Assembly (NCBI RefSeq): GCF_016765635.1
Contig: NZ_JAESVD010000009.1
Coordinates: 124,001-188,000, forward strand
DNA: 64,000 nt
Direction of reading: 5' to 3'
DNA from: Shewanella schlegeliana
GTDB taxonomy: Bacteria > Pseudomonadota > Gammaproteobacteria > Enterobacterales > Shewanellaceae
Position 1 is the first letter of the stretch, and every line of letters begins with the position of its first letter. Made by a program: the position numbers and the translations under genes. This document shows positions 1 through 9,130 of this stretch, one piece after another. A model generated the notes under the pieces. The model did not search any database, was not told the DNA's origin, and was given only the letters and a program-made list of their open reading frames with translations.

Positions 1-562
1 TAGCCACTAGGAGTAGATCATAGGCGATGGGATGATCTATGCCTAAGGGCTGGATCTTTAACAGCGCGTCGGCGGCCCGTTTATAGGCCAAAATACCTTT
101 GGTGTTGTAATCGACAAACAGCTTCTCGGCATCGAGATCGGTAAAGCGTTTATACAAACCTTGCTGCGCACGGTTATGAGTCGTGAGATGCGCAGTCGCA
201 AATCTAGGCGTTACGCCAATAGATGCGCCAATATGCATGGCTAGAGCTGATGCCTCTGTCAACGGTGATACTCGCTCCCTCGAAGGTTCGGTGATCTCAT
301 GCCGGCGACAAGCAGCCATATATAAGCCTACATTACCCAGCAGATCAAACGCATGGTCAAAACCTTCATCAGTGTTGCCTTCTGCCAACAAGCTAACAAT
401 CAGTTCACGGCCTTCAGACTCTAGCTGCGCCTTTAAATCATCACCGACTCCCTCGACGTTGGCACGATCGGCCTGATGACAATAAAGTCGTTCGAGCTTA
501 TTATTAAGCTCAACGAATCGGCTACGGATCCAGTAATCGAATGCCTGAGTATTTTGCGTCAT
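1..562 (-). CDS. PrnB-like (DUF1864) protein, N-terminal part
   Basis: The gene reads leftward and is cut by the left window edge, so 187 codons of the N-terminus are visible, starting MTQNTQAFDYWIRSRF. A good ribosome site (AAGGAG, about 6 nt) precedes this ATG. I recognise the family from memory by segments such as FDLLGNVGLYMAACRRHE and GVTPRFATAHLTTHN, which recall DUF1864 / PrnB-like proteins. That family is related to monodechloroaminopyrrolnitrin synthase and more distantly to the heme tryptophan/indoleamine dioxygenases. The protein is soluble with no signal peptide. It is divergent from an Lrp/AsnC regulator 169 bp away, which suggests amino-acid-responsive control and perhaps an aromatic amino acid substrate (inference). 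The C-terminus and heme ligand cannot be checked here. Confidence 0.6.
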   Translation of the reverse strand, partial: MTQNTQAFDYWIRSRFVELNNKLERLYCHQADRANVEGVGDDLKAQLESEGRELIVSLLAEGNTDEGFDHAFDLLGNVGLYMAACRRHEITEPSRERVSPLTEASALAMHIGASIGVTPRFATAHLTTHNRAQQGLYKRFTDLDAEKLFVDYNTKGILAYKRAADALLKIQPLGIDHPIAYDLLLVA

Positions 563-731
563 CGCCTCTCCTTTCTGCGTTGTAACTATGAGTTAACCTA
601 AATTAGCCTAGCAGCATACGTACGGTGTAAATCATCAAACGAGCCTTAATAACTTCCAATCAAGGTCGAGATCCACTATAAAAAGTCTAGTTGATATTGA
701 TTTTCACCATAAGAATAGAAAGGTTGCCAAG

Positions 732-1184
732 ATGGATAACAAAGATCGCAATATACTCGCCATATTGCAGCGTCACGGTCGTATCGCGATCTCAGAACTC
801 GCAGCCAGACTGAATATGTCTGATACACCCTGCCTTCGCCGTGTTAGAAAGCTCGAGCAAACTGGCGTGATCAGCGGCTATGCTGCGCAGATCGATCCTA
901 AAGAGGTGGGACTCAATGTGATGGTTTATGCTTTCGTTCGTCTAAAAGAGAACTCGGATCAACACGCGATACTCTTCGAGGAGAGTATGGAAAACTTAGA
1001 GCAGGTCATGGAGTGCTCTGTAGTCACCGGCGCTCATGATTACCTATTAAAAATCGTTGCCAGCGATCTACTTAGTTATGAAAGCTTCGTCAAAAAATCC
1101 CTAGGCAGCCTAAACTGCATCGCAGGCATCGAATCGACCGTAGTACTAAAGCAGAACTTCTCACGCAGTACGCTGCCGCTATAG
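732..1184 (+). CDS. Lrp/AsnC family transcriptional regulator
   Basis: This 150-residue protein has the family's normal length. The N-terminus is a winged helix (about residues 1-60: DRNILAILQRHGRIAISELA, then the recognition segment MSDTPCLRRVRKLE). The C-terminal half is the alpha-beta RAM/AsnC ligand-binding domain, with the GAHDYLLKIVASD stretch at about 97-109. Family members bind amino acids and act as feast/famine or local regulators. Here the divergent PrnB-like gene is the most likely local target, with the shared 170-bp gap as operator region (inference). The start follows AGAAAGGTT. Lrp itself is larger (about 164 aa), so this is more likely a local paralogue than the global Lrp. 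Confidence 0.9.
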   Translation: MDNKDRNILAILQRHGRIAISELAARLNMSDTPCLRRVRKLEQTGVISGYAAQIDPKEVGLNVMVYAFVRLKENSDQHAILFEESMENLEQVMECSVVTGAHDYLLKIVASDLLSYESFVKKSLGSLNCIAGIESTVVLKQNFSRSTLPL

Positions 1185-1328
1185 TCACATTTTTTACGGT
1201 GGATCATCTAACACAGAACCCTCGATTTTAAGGGCTGTTTTAAGGCAATAAAAATCGCTAGATGACTGGTCTACTAAAATTTAAGCAGTATTATTCGACT
1301 CAATATCAGTCGGTAAATAGGACAAATT

Positions 1329-2486
1329 ATGTATAGCTTCGATTATTACAACCCAACACATATCAGCTTTGGTGAAGGTAAAATTGCCGAGTTAGATAAC
1401 TTAATACCACAAGATGCAAAAGTATTAGTTCTGTTTGGCGGTAATAGCGCCAAAAGCACAGGAACACTGGATGAAGTAAAAACAGCCCTTAAACAGCGTA
1501 GCGTCGTTGAATTTGGTGGCATCGAGGCTAACCCTACTTACGAAACATTAATGCAAGCTGTAGAAGTGGTAAAACAGCAAGATATCGACTTCCTCCTCGC
1601 CGTTGGCGGTGGTTCGGTTATTGACGGTACTAAGTTCGTTGCCGCTGCTGCGCTATTTGATGGTGAACCATGGGATATTCTTTTAAGCTGGGGCGCTAAG
1701 GTCACTCAAGCTATGCCGTTCGGCACTGTATTAACCTTGCCAGCAACGGGCTCTGAAATGAACAGTGCTAGTGTGGTCACCCGCAAAGAATTTCAAGCTA
1801 AGCTGTCTTTTATGAGCAACCATGTTTTCCCTAAGTTCTCAGTATTAGACCCGAGTAAAACCTTCACCCTGCCCGAGCGCCAAGTTGCCAATGGTGTTGT
1901 CGACGCCTTTATCCACATCACAGAGCAATACCTAAACTACCCAGTTAATGCACCTGTTCAAGACAGGTTTGCCGAAGGCTTACTGCAAACCCTCATTGAA
2001 CTCGGCCCTAAAGCATTAACTGAACCCAAAGACTTCGATGTGCGCGCCAACTTAATGTGGGTAGCAACCATGGCATTGAGCGGTGTTATAGGTAAAGGCG
2101 TACCACACGATTGGGCGGCCCACATGATTGGACATGAGATCACGGCTCTGTATGGCATCGACCATGCCCGCACTATCGCAATGGTTTTACCGGGCATGCT
2201 TGATGTTCGCCGCGAAGGAAAGCAGGATAAACTCCTCCAATACGCAGATCGAGTCTGGGGAATTAACCAAGGCACTAAAGACGAGATCATTGATGCTGCG
2301 ATTGCTAAGACCCGTGAATTCTTTGAAAACATGGGGATCAAAACTCGTCTATCGGACTATGAATTGGATAACAGCAGCATCGATGCAATCGTTAGCCAAC
2401 TTGAAGCTCACGGTATGACGGCACTCGGGGAAAAACAAGATGTTGATCTTGCCATGAGCCACAAAATATTAACCCGAAACCTTTAA
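1329..2486 (+). CDS. yqhD: Iron-containing alcohol dehydrogenase, YqhD-type aldehyde reductase
   Basis: This 385-residue protein starts MYSFDYYNPTHISFGEGKI, the usual opening of YqhD/BDH-type group III alcohol dehydrogenases. The cofactor-binding GGGSVIDGTKF lies near residue 97. Metal-ligand candidates are the His in VDAFIHITEQY, HDWAAHMIGHE and the His of GIDHARTIA. E. coli YqhD uses NADPH to reduce short and reactive aldehydes such as acrolein, methylglyoxal and butyraldehyde. The next gene encodes a DJ-1-superfamily protein 71 bp on, a pairing that fits aldehyde or glyoxal detoxification (inference). The bond between the two genes is only proximity and shared strand, since no terminator is seen between them. 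Confidence 0.88.
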   Translation: MYSFDYYNPTHISFGEGKIAELDNLIPQDAKVLVLFGGNSAKSTGTLDEVKTALKQRSVVEFGGIEANPTYETLMQAVEVVKQQDIDFLLAVGGGSVIDGTKFVAAAALFDGEPWDILLSWGAKVTQAMPFGTVLTLPATGSEMNSASVVTRKEFQAKLSFMSNHVFPKFSVLDPSKTFTLPERQVANGVVDAFIHITEQYLNYPVNAPVQDRFAEGLLQTLIELGPKALTEPKDFDVRANLMWVATMALSGVIGKGVPHDWAAHMIGHEITALYGIDHARTIAMVLPGMLDVRREGKQDKLLQYADRVWGINQGTKDEIIDAAIAKTREFFENMGIKTRLSDYELDNSSIDAIVSQLEAHGMTALGEKQDVDLAMSHKILTRNL

Positions 2487-2557
2487 CTTTTAGCTTAGTT
2501 AGCCGACAGTTTAGCGAGTGTCGGCCAATCACTCTACACATAGAAAAGGATAATAGA

Positions 2558-3235
2558 ATGAAGATATTGATGGTACTCACCTCACACGACAAACTTGGCG
2601 ACACAGGCTTAAAAACAGGCTTCTGGCTTGAAGAGTTTGCCAGTCCTTTTTACCGTTTTAAAGATAGCGGTTTTCAGATCACTTTAGCCTCACCAGCGGG
2701 TGGACAACCTCCATTGGATCCAAACAGTGAACAAGCCGATTTTCAAACGGCGGCAACAGAACGCTTCAATCAAGATGAGCAAGCCAAACAACTGTTGGCC
2801 ACCACTCACGTATTAGTAGACATTGATCAAGCTGATTACGATGCCGTTTTCTATCCTGGTGGACATGGTCCTTTATGGGATCTCACCAACGATGCTCACT
2901 CTATCGCATTAATAGAAGCCTTCTATCAAGCTAACAAACCTGTAGGCTTGGTGTGCCACGCGCCGGGGGCACTTAAAAATGTCAAAGCCGCTGACGGTTC
3001 ACCTTTAGTCGCTGGCAAACAAGTCACTGGCTTTACTAACGGTGAAGAAGCTGCCGTGCAGCTCACCGAAATCGTGCCTTTCCTTGTGGAAGATATGATG
3101 CTGGCAAATGGTGCCTTATATACCAAAGGAGATGATTGGGCTAGTCACCTTGCCGTTGATGGCAACTTGATCACAGGTCAAAACCCAGCATCTTCTGAAG
3201 TGGTAGCAGATGAGATCATCAAGCAACTGAAGTAG
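2558..3235 (+). CDS. DJ-1/PfpI (type 1 glutamine amidotransferase-like) protein
   Basis: A 225-residue cytoplasmic protein of the DJ-1/PfpI superfamily, Hsp31-like subgroup. The nucleophile elbow is GLVCHAPGAL with Cys133 followed by His134. An acidic partner is available at Glu25/Glu26 in GFWLEEF, and FYPGGHGPLWDL at about 98-109 forms the usual oxyanion-side loop. Relatives are glyoxalase III-type enzymes, chaperones or proposed deglycases. It sits directly after a YqhD-type aldehyde reductase, which supports a role against methylglyoxal-like electrophiles (inference). A strong bidirectional terminator follows at 3341-3374. The start has AAAAGGA upstream at good spacing. Confidence 0.85.
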   Translation: MKILMVLTSHDKLGDTGLKTGFWLEEFASPFYRFKDSGFQITLASPAGGQPPLDPNSEQADFQTAATERFNQDEQAKQLLATTHVLVDIDQADYDAVFYPGGHGPLWDLTNDAHSIALIEAFYQANKPVGLVCHAPGALKNVKAADGSPLVAGKQVTGFTNGEEAAVQLTEIVPFLVEDMMLANGALYTKGDDWASHLAVDGNLITGQNPASSEVVADEIIKQLK

Positions 3236-3340
3236 AAATATGACGGCTTATACTAAGCTGTTGAATCTATCCGCAATAGTTTTGATATAGAGCTGTAATA
3301 CGATAAAAGCTAGCACCTAGGTTAAGCCTAAGACGACAGC

Positions 3341-3374
3341 AAACAAAAAGCAGCCGACAAGCTGCTTTTTGTTT
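3341..3374. terminator. Bidirectional Rho-independent terminator
   Basis: A perfect 14-bp inverted repeat, AAACAAAAAGCAGC, with a 6-nt loop (CGACAA) and an A-tract/T-tract on either side. It sits between the rightward DJ-1 gene and the leftward lysozyme-inhibitor gene and can end both transcripts. Confidence 0.9.
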
Positions 3375-3417
3375 GCTAATCGCGATATAAGCTTACTAGT
3401 TCAACCTAGAGCCCAGT

Positions 3418-4065
3418 TTACTTACGTAACTGACACATATAATGTTCATCGAAGAACTGCACGCTCGCCTCTCCCTGATGCTCCCAGAACTCAAAGTTAC
3501 GCCCTTGGTATTTTGCGCCGCTGCCACTGCGCACATTGGTAGCCTGCAGTTGCTGCTCGCCCATTTTCTCACTCGAAAAGGTAAACACCGCAGTAACTGG
3601 GTCGAGCTGGGTATAAAATACGGCTGTTATCTGTGGATGCTCACCACAGTCAAAGACTACGGCTGGCGGCACCTCTAGCAATCCACCTTGGATCTGCAGT
3701 TCGATCATTCTGCTCTGATAACTGTACAGTGTACACTCACGCACATCTTGCGCCTTCCAGCAGTCGTTACGGCCTTTGATCCAACCTCTCTGCGTCACCT
3801 TAGGCTGCTCTGCAGCTGGGATGTTAACCACCGCCGCCTTAAAAACCTGTTCCATTTGTCTATCAAGCTGCGCAAGTTCAACGTCATGACAAATAAGTGT
3901 CTCAACCTGCCCCTGAGCCTTAGTGCAATCAAAGCTAGGTAAAGCAGGCTCGGTCACTTGGGATTGCTTTGTTGCAGTAGCTTGCTGCTCGACCACCTTT
4001 TGCTTATCCACAGCGCTACAGGCTGTCAGTAAGACTAGGCAGCTTGCCATAATATATTTTTGCAT
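3418..4065 (-). CDS. Lipoprotein with LprI-like and MliC-like lysozyme-inhibitor domains
   Basis: A 215-residue predicted lipoprotein. The chosen start (MQKYIMASCLVLLTAC) has AAAGGAAAAC upstream, while an ATG eight codons earlier has no ribosome site. The lipobox is LLTAC, and no Asp follows the Cys, so outer-membrane sorting is likely. Residues about 45-125 form a DUF1311/LprI-type domain (FDCTKAQGQVETLICHD, with paired Cys and CWKAQDVREC). Residues about 135-215 look like a MliC/PliC domain (VFDCGEHPQ, then RSGSGAKYQG and FWEHQGEASV). Both families include periplasmic inhibitors of c-type lysozyme, so this is probably a double-headed inhibitor that protects peptidoglycan. The two-domain reading is mine from motifs. 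Confidence 0.75.
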   Translation of the reverse strand: MQKYIMASCLVLLTACSAVDKQKVVEQQATATKQSQVTEPALPSFDCTKAQGQVETLICHDVELAQLDRQMEQVFKAAVVNIPAAEQPKVTQRGWIKGRNDCWKAQDVRECTLYSYQSRMIELQIQGGLLEVPPAVVFDCGEHPQITAVFYTQLDPVTAVFTFSSEKMGEQQLQATNVRSGSGAKYQGRNFEFWEHQGEASVQFFDEHYMCQLRK

Positions 4066-4282
4066 CTGTTTTCCTTTGATTAATCTCATGCGGCCCTAAT
4101 TCATGACTCTTTTATGAACTCTAATATTTTGAAAATTAGGTAAGATTTACTCTAGCACTAAAGATAGCAAATTTTTATCTGCCATACTTGAGTGTTATCT
4201 TCCCCATAATAAAGTCGATGCTTTTTTATGGAAAAACAGCTACTCTTCCAGTGATTACAACCCCGTAACAAAGGACGTCACG

Positions 4283-4831
4283 ATGCGTATTGGCTTAGCT
4301 CTATTACTATTATTGGCTGCAACCTTTGCTCATGCGACTATTTATAAATGGGTGGATGAGGACGGTACAGTTCACTTCTCTGACAAACCAGTCAAAAATG
4401 CCGAAGTCGTCGAGTTAAAAGAGAATACCCAAAACAATATCAAACTCCCCGAAGTCATCGCCCTACCAAGCATGCAATCTGACACCGACAGTGAAAAGGT
4501 CAAATATAAAGTTCAGATTGTCTCTCCCACAGAGGAGGAGAGCATTCATAACAACGAGGGAGATATCACCATTATCGCCAATATTGAGCCGCAGTTATCT
4601 TCCGCCCATGAACTGGCTCTGTTTATGGACGGGCAGCAGATTGGCAATACACAGCAGCACGGCATCTTCAAGCTCAACAATATTGATCGCGGCGAACATA
4701 GCTTTGTCGTTAAAGTATTGAGTAAAAACGGCAAACAACTTGCATCGACTCCAGTGAGAATAGTATTTCTTCATCGGACGACTATTAATGGGCCTACACA
4801 TGTTAGACCTCAGCCTAGAGGGAATGAATAA
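4283..4831 (+). CDS. DUF4124 domain secreted protein
   Basis: A 182-residue protein with a Sec signal peptide (MRIGLALLLLLAATFAHA), followed at once by the DUF4124 motif IYKWVDEDGTVHFSDKPV, which is common in envelope proteins of gammaproteobacteria. The middle and C-terminal part (about 75-165) looks like an Ig-like beta domain (VQIVSPTEEESIHNNEGDI and HSFVVKVL). The function of the family is unknown, and cell-envelope binding has been assumed. It lies upstream of glnL on the same strand, but the gap holds two NtrC-type sites, so glnLG probably has its own promoter. Confidence 0.85.
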   Translation: MRIGLALLLLLAATFAHATIYKWVDEDGTVHFSDKPVKNAEVVELKENTQNNIKLPEVIALPSMQSDTDSEKVKYKVQIVSPTEEESIHNNEGDITIIANIEPQLSSAHELALFMDGQQIGNTQQHGIFKLNNIDRGEHSFVVKVLSKNGKQLASTPVRIVFLHRTTINGPTHVRPQPRGNE

Positions 4832-4901
4832 AAGCCCTAGAATAGATTAACTTAGGATTACTTTGATTTAGTCGACATTCCGATGACGTTCGGTTGCAGC
4901 T

Positions 4902-4931
4902 TGCACCACTTTGGTGCACCATGGTGGTGCA
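4902..4931. promoter_or_regulatory. Two overlapping NtrC-binding sites before glnL
   Basis: TGCACCACTTTGGTGCA (4902-4918) and TGCACCATGGTGGTGCA (4915-4931) are two 17-bp palindromes of the NtrC type (TGCACCA-N3-TGGTGCA). They share four bases and lie 44-73 bp before the glnL ATG. In enteric bacteria NtrC bound close to the glnL promoter represses it, so autoregulation is likely here. Confidence 0.85.
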
Positions 4932-4974
4932 ATCAACTAAGATGCCTAAGCATCGGCATAATTCGGAGTAGCTA

Positions 4975-6015
4975 ATGGATACCAATTTATTGCTCAATCA
5001 TTTAGTAACGGCTGTGCTCGTTATCAATGAAGAGCTTGAGTTACTCTATGTCAATACGGCCACTGAGCAACTGCTCGGCGTAGGCAGCAATCGACTCACT
5101 GAGCAGCCTCTCCCCGAACACTATCAACTGCTAGGAGTCGAGCCTCAGGTGCTTAAACAAGCTATCTGCGAAGGCCAAGGGCTCAACATTAACACCGTAC
5201 CGTTAGTGACTATAGATGGCCAGCAACACACTGTCGATATCACTCTGACGCCACTGGAACAGGAGCAAAATCTTGCCCTGATAGAGTTACGTCAAGTTGA
5301 TCAACAGCGACGTATTCACCAGCAGTTGACCCAAGATGCCCAGCAGCAAGCGGCGCAGTTTTTAGTGCGTAACCTCGCCCATGAAATTAAGAATCCCCTA
5401 GGTGGACTGCGTGGAGCGGCACAGTTGTTGTCTCGTGAGCTAAAAGAGCCGGAGCTTAACGAATTTACCGATCTGATTATTGAGCAGGCCGATAGACTAC
5501 GCAGCTTAGTCGACCGTTTGCTCGGTCCGCAGAAGCCGACACAACATAGCCTGTACAACATTCATGAAGTCATCCAAAAAGTCGTCAAGTTAGTCAACGT
5601 CACCTTGCCTAACAATATTGAACTGACTCAGGATTATGACCCCTCGATCCCAGATATCGAGATGGATCCGGATCAGCTGCAACAGGCTATTTTAAATATC
5701 GTGCAAAACGCGATACAAGCCCTAGAGCCGAGCGGCGGTAATATTCGACTCAAGACTCGAACACAGCACCAAGTCACCATAGGCACTAAGCGCCATAAGC
5801 TAGTACTCATGTTGTCGATTATTGATAACGGTCCCGGCATTCAACCCGATCTGATGGACACGCTGTTTTATCCTATGGTCACCGGCCGTGAGCAGGGCTC
5901 AGGTCTAGGGCTCTCTATCGCTCATAACTTTGCCCGTTTGCATGGTGGCCGTATCGATTGTGATTCCACTGTCGGCTACACAGAATTTACCATTACCCTA
6001 CCCATCAATAGTTAA
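4975..6015 (+). CDS. glnL: Nitrogen regulation sensor kinase NtrB
   Basis: A soluble 346-residue histidine kinase of NtrB type. An N-terminal PAS domain covers about 5-110. The dimerisation/phosphoacceptor helix has LAHEIKNPLGGLRGAAQLL with His136. The HATPase domain has N-box NIVQNAIQAL, G1 DNGPGIQ and G2 GSGLGLSIA at about 230-345. NtrB phosphorylates and, with PII, dephosphorylates NtrC according to glutamine status. The glnG start lies 17 bp downstream, giving an operon. The upstream NtrC sites suggest feedback control. Length and domain order are normal. Confidence 0.95.
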   Translation: MDTNLLLNHLVTAVLVINEELELLYVNTATEQLLGVGSNRLTEQPLPEHYQLLGVEPQVLKQAICEGQGLNINTVPLVTIDGQQHTVDITLTPLEQEQNLALIELRQVDQQRRIHQQLTQDAQQQAAQFLVRNLAHEIKNPLGGLRGAAQLLSRELKEPELNEFTDLIIEQADRLRSLVDRLLGPQKPTQHSLYNIHEVIQKVVKLVNVTLPNNIELTQDYDPSIPDIEMDPDQLQQAILNIVQNAIQALEPSGGNIRLKTRTQHQVTIGTKRHKLVLMLSIIDNGPGIQPDLMDTLFYPMVTGREQGSGLGLSIAHNFARLHGGRIDCDSTVGYTEFTITLPINS

Positions 6016-6032
6016 TAAGAGGAAAACACTAG

Positions 6033-7442
6033 ATGACTGAACAAGTTTGGATCCTCGACGACGATAGCTCGATACGTTGGGTATTAGAAAAAGCATTACA
6101 GAGCGCCAAATTTAGCAGTGCCAGCTTCGCGGCTGCCGAGTCACTATGGCAAGCATTAGAGATGGCACAACCACAAGTGATCGTCTCAGATATCCGTATG
6201 CCCGGTACCGATGGCTTAACACTGCTAGAGCGATTACAGAACCACTATCCGCATATCCCCGTTATCATCATGACGGCGCATTCTGATCTCGACAGCGCAG
6301 TGAGCGCCTATCAAGCGGGTGCCTTTGAGTATCTGCCTAAGCCTTTCGATATCGATGAGGCGATTTCACTAGTCGAGCGGGCACTCACTCATGCCAAGGA
6401 GCAGTCCTCAACCATCACCACAGAGGAGCCACTAGTCGCCACGCCGGAGATTATTGGTGAAGCCCCAGCAATGCAGGAAGTATTTAGGGCTATCGGTCGC
6501 CTTTCTCGCTCCTCGATTAGCGTCTTGATCAACGGCCAATCGGGTACGGGTAAAGAGCTGGTCGCCAGCGCGTTGCATAAACACAGCCCCCGTAAGGGTA
6601 AGTCCTTTATTGCCATCAACATGGCGGCGATCCCAAAAGATCTGATTGAATCAGAGCTATTTGGTCATGAGAAAGGTGCGTTCACTGGGGCAGGCAGCGT
6701 TCGCCAAGGCCGCTTCGAGCAAGCTAATGGCGGTACACTATTCTTAGATGAAATTGGCGATATGCCTTTAGATGTGCAGACTCGATTACTGCGAGTTCTA
6801 GCCGATGGTCAGTTCTATCGTGTCGGTGGCCACTCGCCAGTGCAGGTAGATGTGCGTATCATCGCCGCCACCCATCAAAACCTTGAGCAGCTGGTACAGC
6901 AGGGGGATTTTCGTGAAGATCTGTTCCACCGCTTAAATGTCATTCGTGTGCATCTGCCCCCTCTGTCTCAGCGCCGTGAAGATATCCCCCAGCTTGCACG
7001 CCACTTCTTGATGATCGCCGCCAAGGAGATAGGTGTTGAACCTAAGGTGCTGACCAAGGAAACCGCCACTAAGCTATCGCAACTGCCTTGGCCGGGTAAT
7101 GTGCGCCAACTGGAAAACACCTGTCGCTGGTTAACCGTAATGGCATCGGGGCAGGAGATCTTGCCACTGGATCTGCCGCCGGAGCTACTGCAAGAGCCTA
7201 AGTTCAGCCCTACCCAATCCAGCGAGAGCGATGACTGGCAAGGCGCACTAAAGCTGTTTATCGACCAAAGACTCAGTGATGGCGATAGCGATCTACTAAC
7301 CGAAGTGCAACCGGCGTTCGAGCGAATCTTACTGGAAACGGCACTTAAGCATACTAATGGCCATAAGCAGGCAGCAGCTAAGCGCCTAGGGTGGGGCCGC
7401 AACACCTTGACCCGAAAATTGAAAGAGCTAGAGATGGATTAA
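6033..7442 (+). CDS. glnG: Nitrogen regulation response regulator NtrC
   Basis: A 469-residue sigma-54-dependent activator with the standard three domains. The receiver (1-120) has phosphoacceptor Asp53 in VSDIRMPG and Lys in YLPKPFD. The AAA+ domain (about 140-375) has Walker A GQSGTGKE, the sigma-54 contact loop GAFTGA and Walker [12 protein letters not shown]. The C-terminus carries a Fis-type helix-turn-helix ([16 protein letters not shown]). Phosphorylated by GlnL, it drives nitrogen-assimilation genes. The operon with glnL ends at a strong terminator 27 bp after the stop. Confidence 0.96.
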   Translation: MTEQVWILDDDSSIRWVLEKALQSAKFSSASFAAAESLWQALEMAQPQVIVSDIRMPGTDGLTLLERLQNHYPHIPVIIMTAHSDLDSAVSAYQAGAFEYLPKPFDIDEAISLVERALTHAKEQSSTITTEEPLVATPEIIGEAPAMQEVFRAIGRLSRSSISVLINGQSGTGKELVASALHKHSPRKGKSFIAINMAAIPKDLIESELFGHEKGAFTGAGSVRQGRFEQANGGTLFLDEIGDMPLDVQTRLLRVLADGQFYRVGGHSPVQVDVRIIAATHQNLEQLVQQGDFREDLFHRLNVIRVHLPPLSQRREDIPQLARHFLMIAAKEIGVEPKVLTKETATKLSQLPWPGNVRQLENTCRWLTVMASGQEILPLDLPPELLQEPKFSPTQSSESDDWQGALKLFIDQRLSDGDSDLLTEVQPAFERILLETALKHTNGHKQAAAKRLGWGRNTLTRKLKELEMD

Positions 7443-7468
7443 CAGCCTTCTCAATAACGACTTGCAAC

Positions 7469-7499
7469 AAAAAAGGAGAACCATAGGCTCTCCTTTTTT
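7469..7499. terminator. Bidirectional terminator between glnG and fieF
   Basis: AAAAAAGGAGA, a 9-nt loop, then TCTCCTTTTTT: a perfect inverted repeat with T-tracts in both directions between the convergent genes glnG and fieF. Confidence 0.9.
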
Positions 7500-7515
7500 A
7501 CTTCTAAGCTAATAA

Positions 7516-8385
7516 CTAAACCGGATCTTGGTGAATAATCACTTCAGATTCGACAAACTCCTTACGCACCCGTTCGGAGGTCTCGACGGCAATTTTATGG
7601 GCTTGATGTAAGCTCAGCTCACCGTCTAACTCAAGGTGAAACTGAATAAACATTGTCTTGCCAGATTCGCGAGTTCGCAAATCGTGGATCCCTTTTACTT
7701 GCGGATCGAGTTTAGCTATTTCGATGATCTTTGCACGGGTTTCATCATCTAACTCTCTATCGAGCAGCGATTGCACCGAACGATAAGCTAAACCGATCGC
7801 TTGCTGACCAATAAACAGCGCTATCAGCAGTGCGAATAGGCCGTCGGCCCACCACCAACCATACTGAGACAAAACTAATGCCAGCAACACCGCAGCATTT
7901 AAGAATAGATCCGACTTGTAATGTAGCGCATCGGCTTCAACCACGGTACTTGAGGTCGCCGCTAAAGCTCTTTTCTGTAGCGTCACCAAGGCTAGGGTTA
8001 GCACTATTGCAATAATAGAAACAACCACACCTAAGGTCGCATGCTGCACCTCAACAGGGTTAATCAGACGCTCACCACCATGCAGCAGTAACAAGAAGGC
8101 GGAGCCAAGAATAAAGGCTGATTGCGCAAGGGAGGCTAACGGTTCAGCCTTACCATGCCCATAGCGATGATCTTGATCGGCAGGCACGATAGCGTAGCGA
8201 ATCGCAATAAAATTAACGATTGATGCCAGCGCATCCGCAAAGGAGTCGGTCAAAGATGCCAACATACTGGCAGAACCCGAGTACATCCATGCCGCAAGTT
8301 TGATGATAATAAGGGTAAAAGCTGTCGCGACCGCGGCGCGGCTGGCCAGCTTAACCCAGAAATCATATTGGGAAGTGTCATTCAT
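7516..8385 (-). CDS. fieF: Cation diffusion facilitator, FieF-type Fe2+/Zn2+ efflux
   Basis: A 289-residue inner-membrane protein of the CDF family, FieF/YiiP-like. Six membrane segments fill about residues 12-200. Metal-site motifs are DSFAD in TM2 and HYKSD in TM5, plus the HRYGHGKAE loop. The C-terminal cytoplasmic domain (about 205-289) has the ferredoxin-like fold region with HDLRTRESG and HLELDGELSLHQAH. It exports divalent metals using the proton gradient. It neighbours the cpx envelope-stress genes in this window; in E. coli fieF is also next to cpxP, so the gene order fits. Confidence 0.92.
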   Translation of the reverse strand: MNDTSQYDFWVKLASRAAVATAFTLIIIKLAAWMYSGSASMLASLTDSFADALASIVNFIAIRYAIVPADQDHRYGHGKAEPLASLAQSAFILGSAFLLLLHGGERLINPVEVQHATLGVVVSIIAIVLTLALVTLQKRALAATSSTVVEADALHYKSDLFLNAAVLLALVLSQYGWWWADGLFALLIALFIGQQAIGLAYRSVQSLLDRELDDETRAKIIEIAKLDPQVKGIHDLRTRESGKTMFIQFHLELDGELSLHQAHKIAVETSERVRKEFVESEVIIHQDPV

Positions 8386-8545
8386 AAAATCTGTTTACTA
8401 ATAAAGTAAGGGAAACACAGATTCTAAGTCTATAACAAACGAGAGGGAAAAACTGATGATTTCCCTCAAGTTAATACCAATAGGCGTAATCGAAAAAAAT
8501 AATTAGCCTACAGGGCGAACCATATGGCGTATTGCGCCAGGCTCA

Positions 8546-9025
8546 TTATCGATTGTGATGCTTTTCAAAACGTTGTTTGAATTTCTCCTGCTGCTCCGGT
8601 GTCAGCAGTTGGTAGGCTTGGTTTTGCAGCTTCAACATCTCCACCACTCTTTGCTGACGCGCCTCTTGCTTAGCCGCTAGCGCTTGCTTAACTGCCTCTT
8701 CGCTGAAGTTAGTCGTAGTAATAAAATCTAGCATCTGTGCCTTTTGTGCCGCACGTTGCTCTTTTGAAGGACGCTTTTGCTTCATCTCATCACGATGAGC
8801 GCTAAACAGCGCCTTGATTTCAGTTTTTTGCTCGTCAGTTAGATCTAAGCCACGGAACATTTTACGCATGTCGTGATGTCCACCACGCTCACCTTTCATC
8901 TGGTGATAAGCTTTGCCCTCGTGTGAACCGTGCTGACCTTCACCTGCACTAACGCCTGCGGTTAATAATACACTGCTGGCCACTATGGCAAGCAAACCTG
9001 CTTTTAACGTATTCTTTTTCATCAT
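8546..9025 (-). CDS. cpxP: CpxP/Spy-family periplasmic stress protein
   Basis: A 159-residue periplasmic protein. A signal peptide (MMKKNTLKAGLLAIVASSVLLTAGVSA) is followed by a His/Gly-rich linker and an all-helical body. It has the two LTxxQ repeats that mark the CpxP/Spy family: LTDEQ near 62 and LTPEQ near 141. CpxP binds CpxA and misfolded proteins and damps the Cpx response. It is divergent from cpxRA over a perfect CpxR box (9116-9130), as in enteric bacteria, so it is likely strongly CpxR-induced. The start has GAGG 6 nt upstream. Confidence 0.88.
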   Translation of the reverse strand: MMKKNTLKAGLLAIVASSVLLTAGVSAGEGQHGSHEGKAYHQMKGERGGHHDMRKMFRGLDLTDEQKTEIKALFSAHRDEMKQKRPSKEQRAAQKAQMLDFITTTNFSEEAVKQALAAKQEARQQRVVEMLKLQNQAYQLLTPEQQEKFKQRFEKHHNR

Positions 9026-9115
9026 GGTAGCCTCAATAATTGTGCTTAGCCCCGCTAAGCTTGCTTTGACGCTTATCAGTTTAGTTGGCTCAATGTAATG
9101 TTGGGTTTATATAGC

Positions 9116-9130
9116 GTAAAACTCTGTAAA
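9116..9130. promoter_or_regulatory. CpxR box between cpxP and cpxRA
   Basis: GTAAA-ACTCT-GTAAA is an exact match to the CpxR consensus GTAAA-N5-GTAAA. It lies 91 bp before cpxP and 113 bp before cpxR, so one site could serve both directions. Confidence 0.85.
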
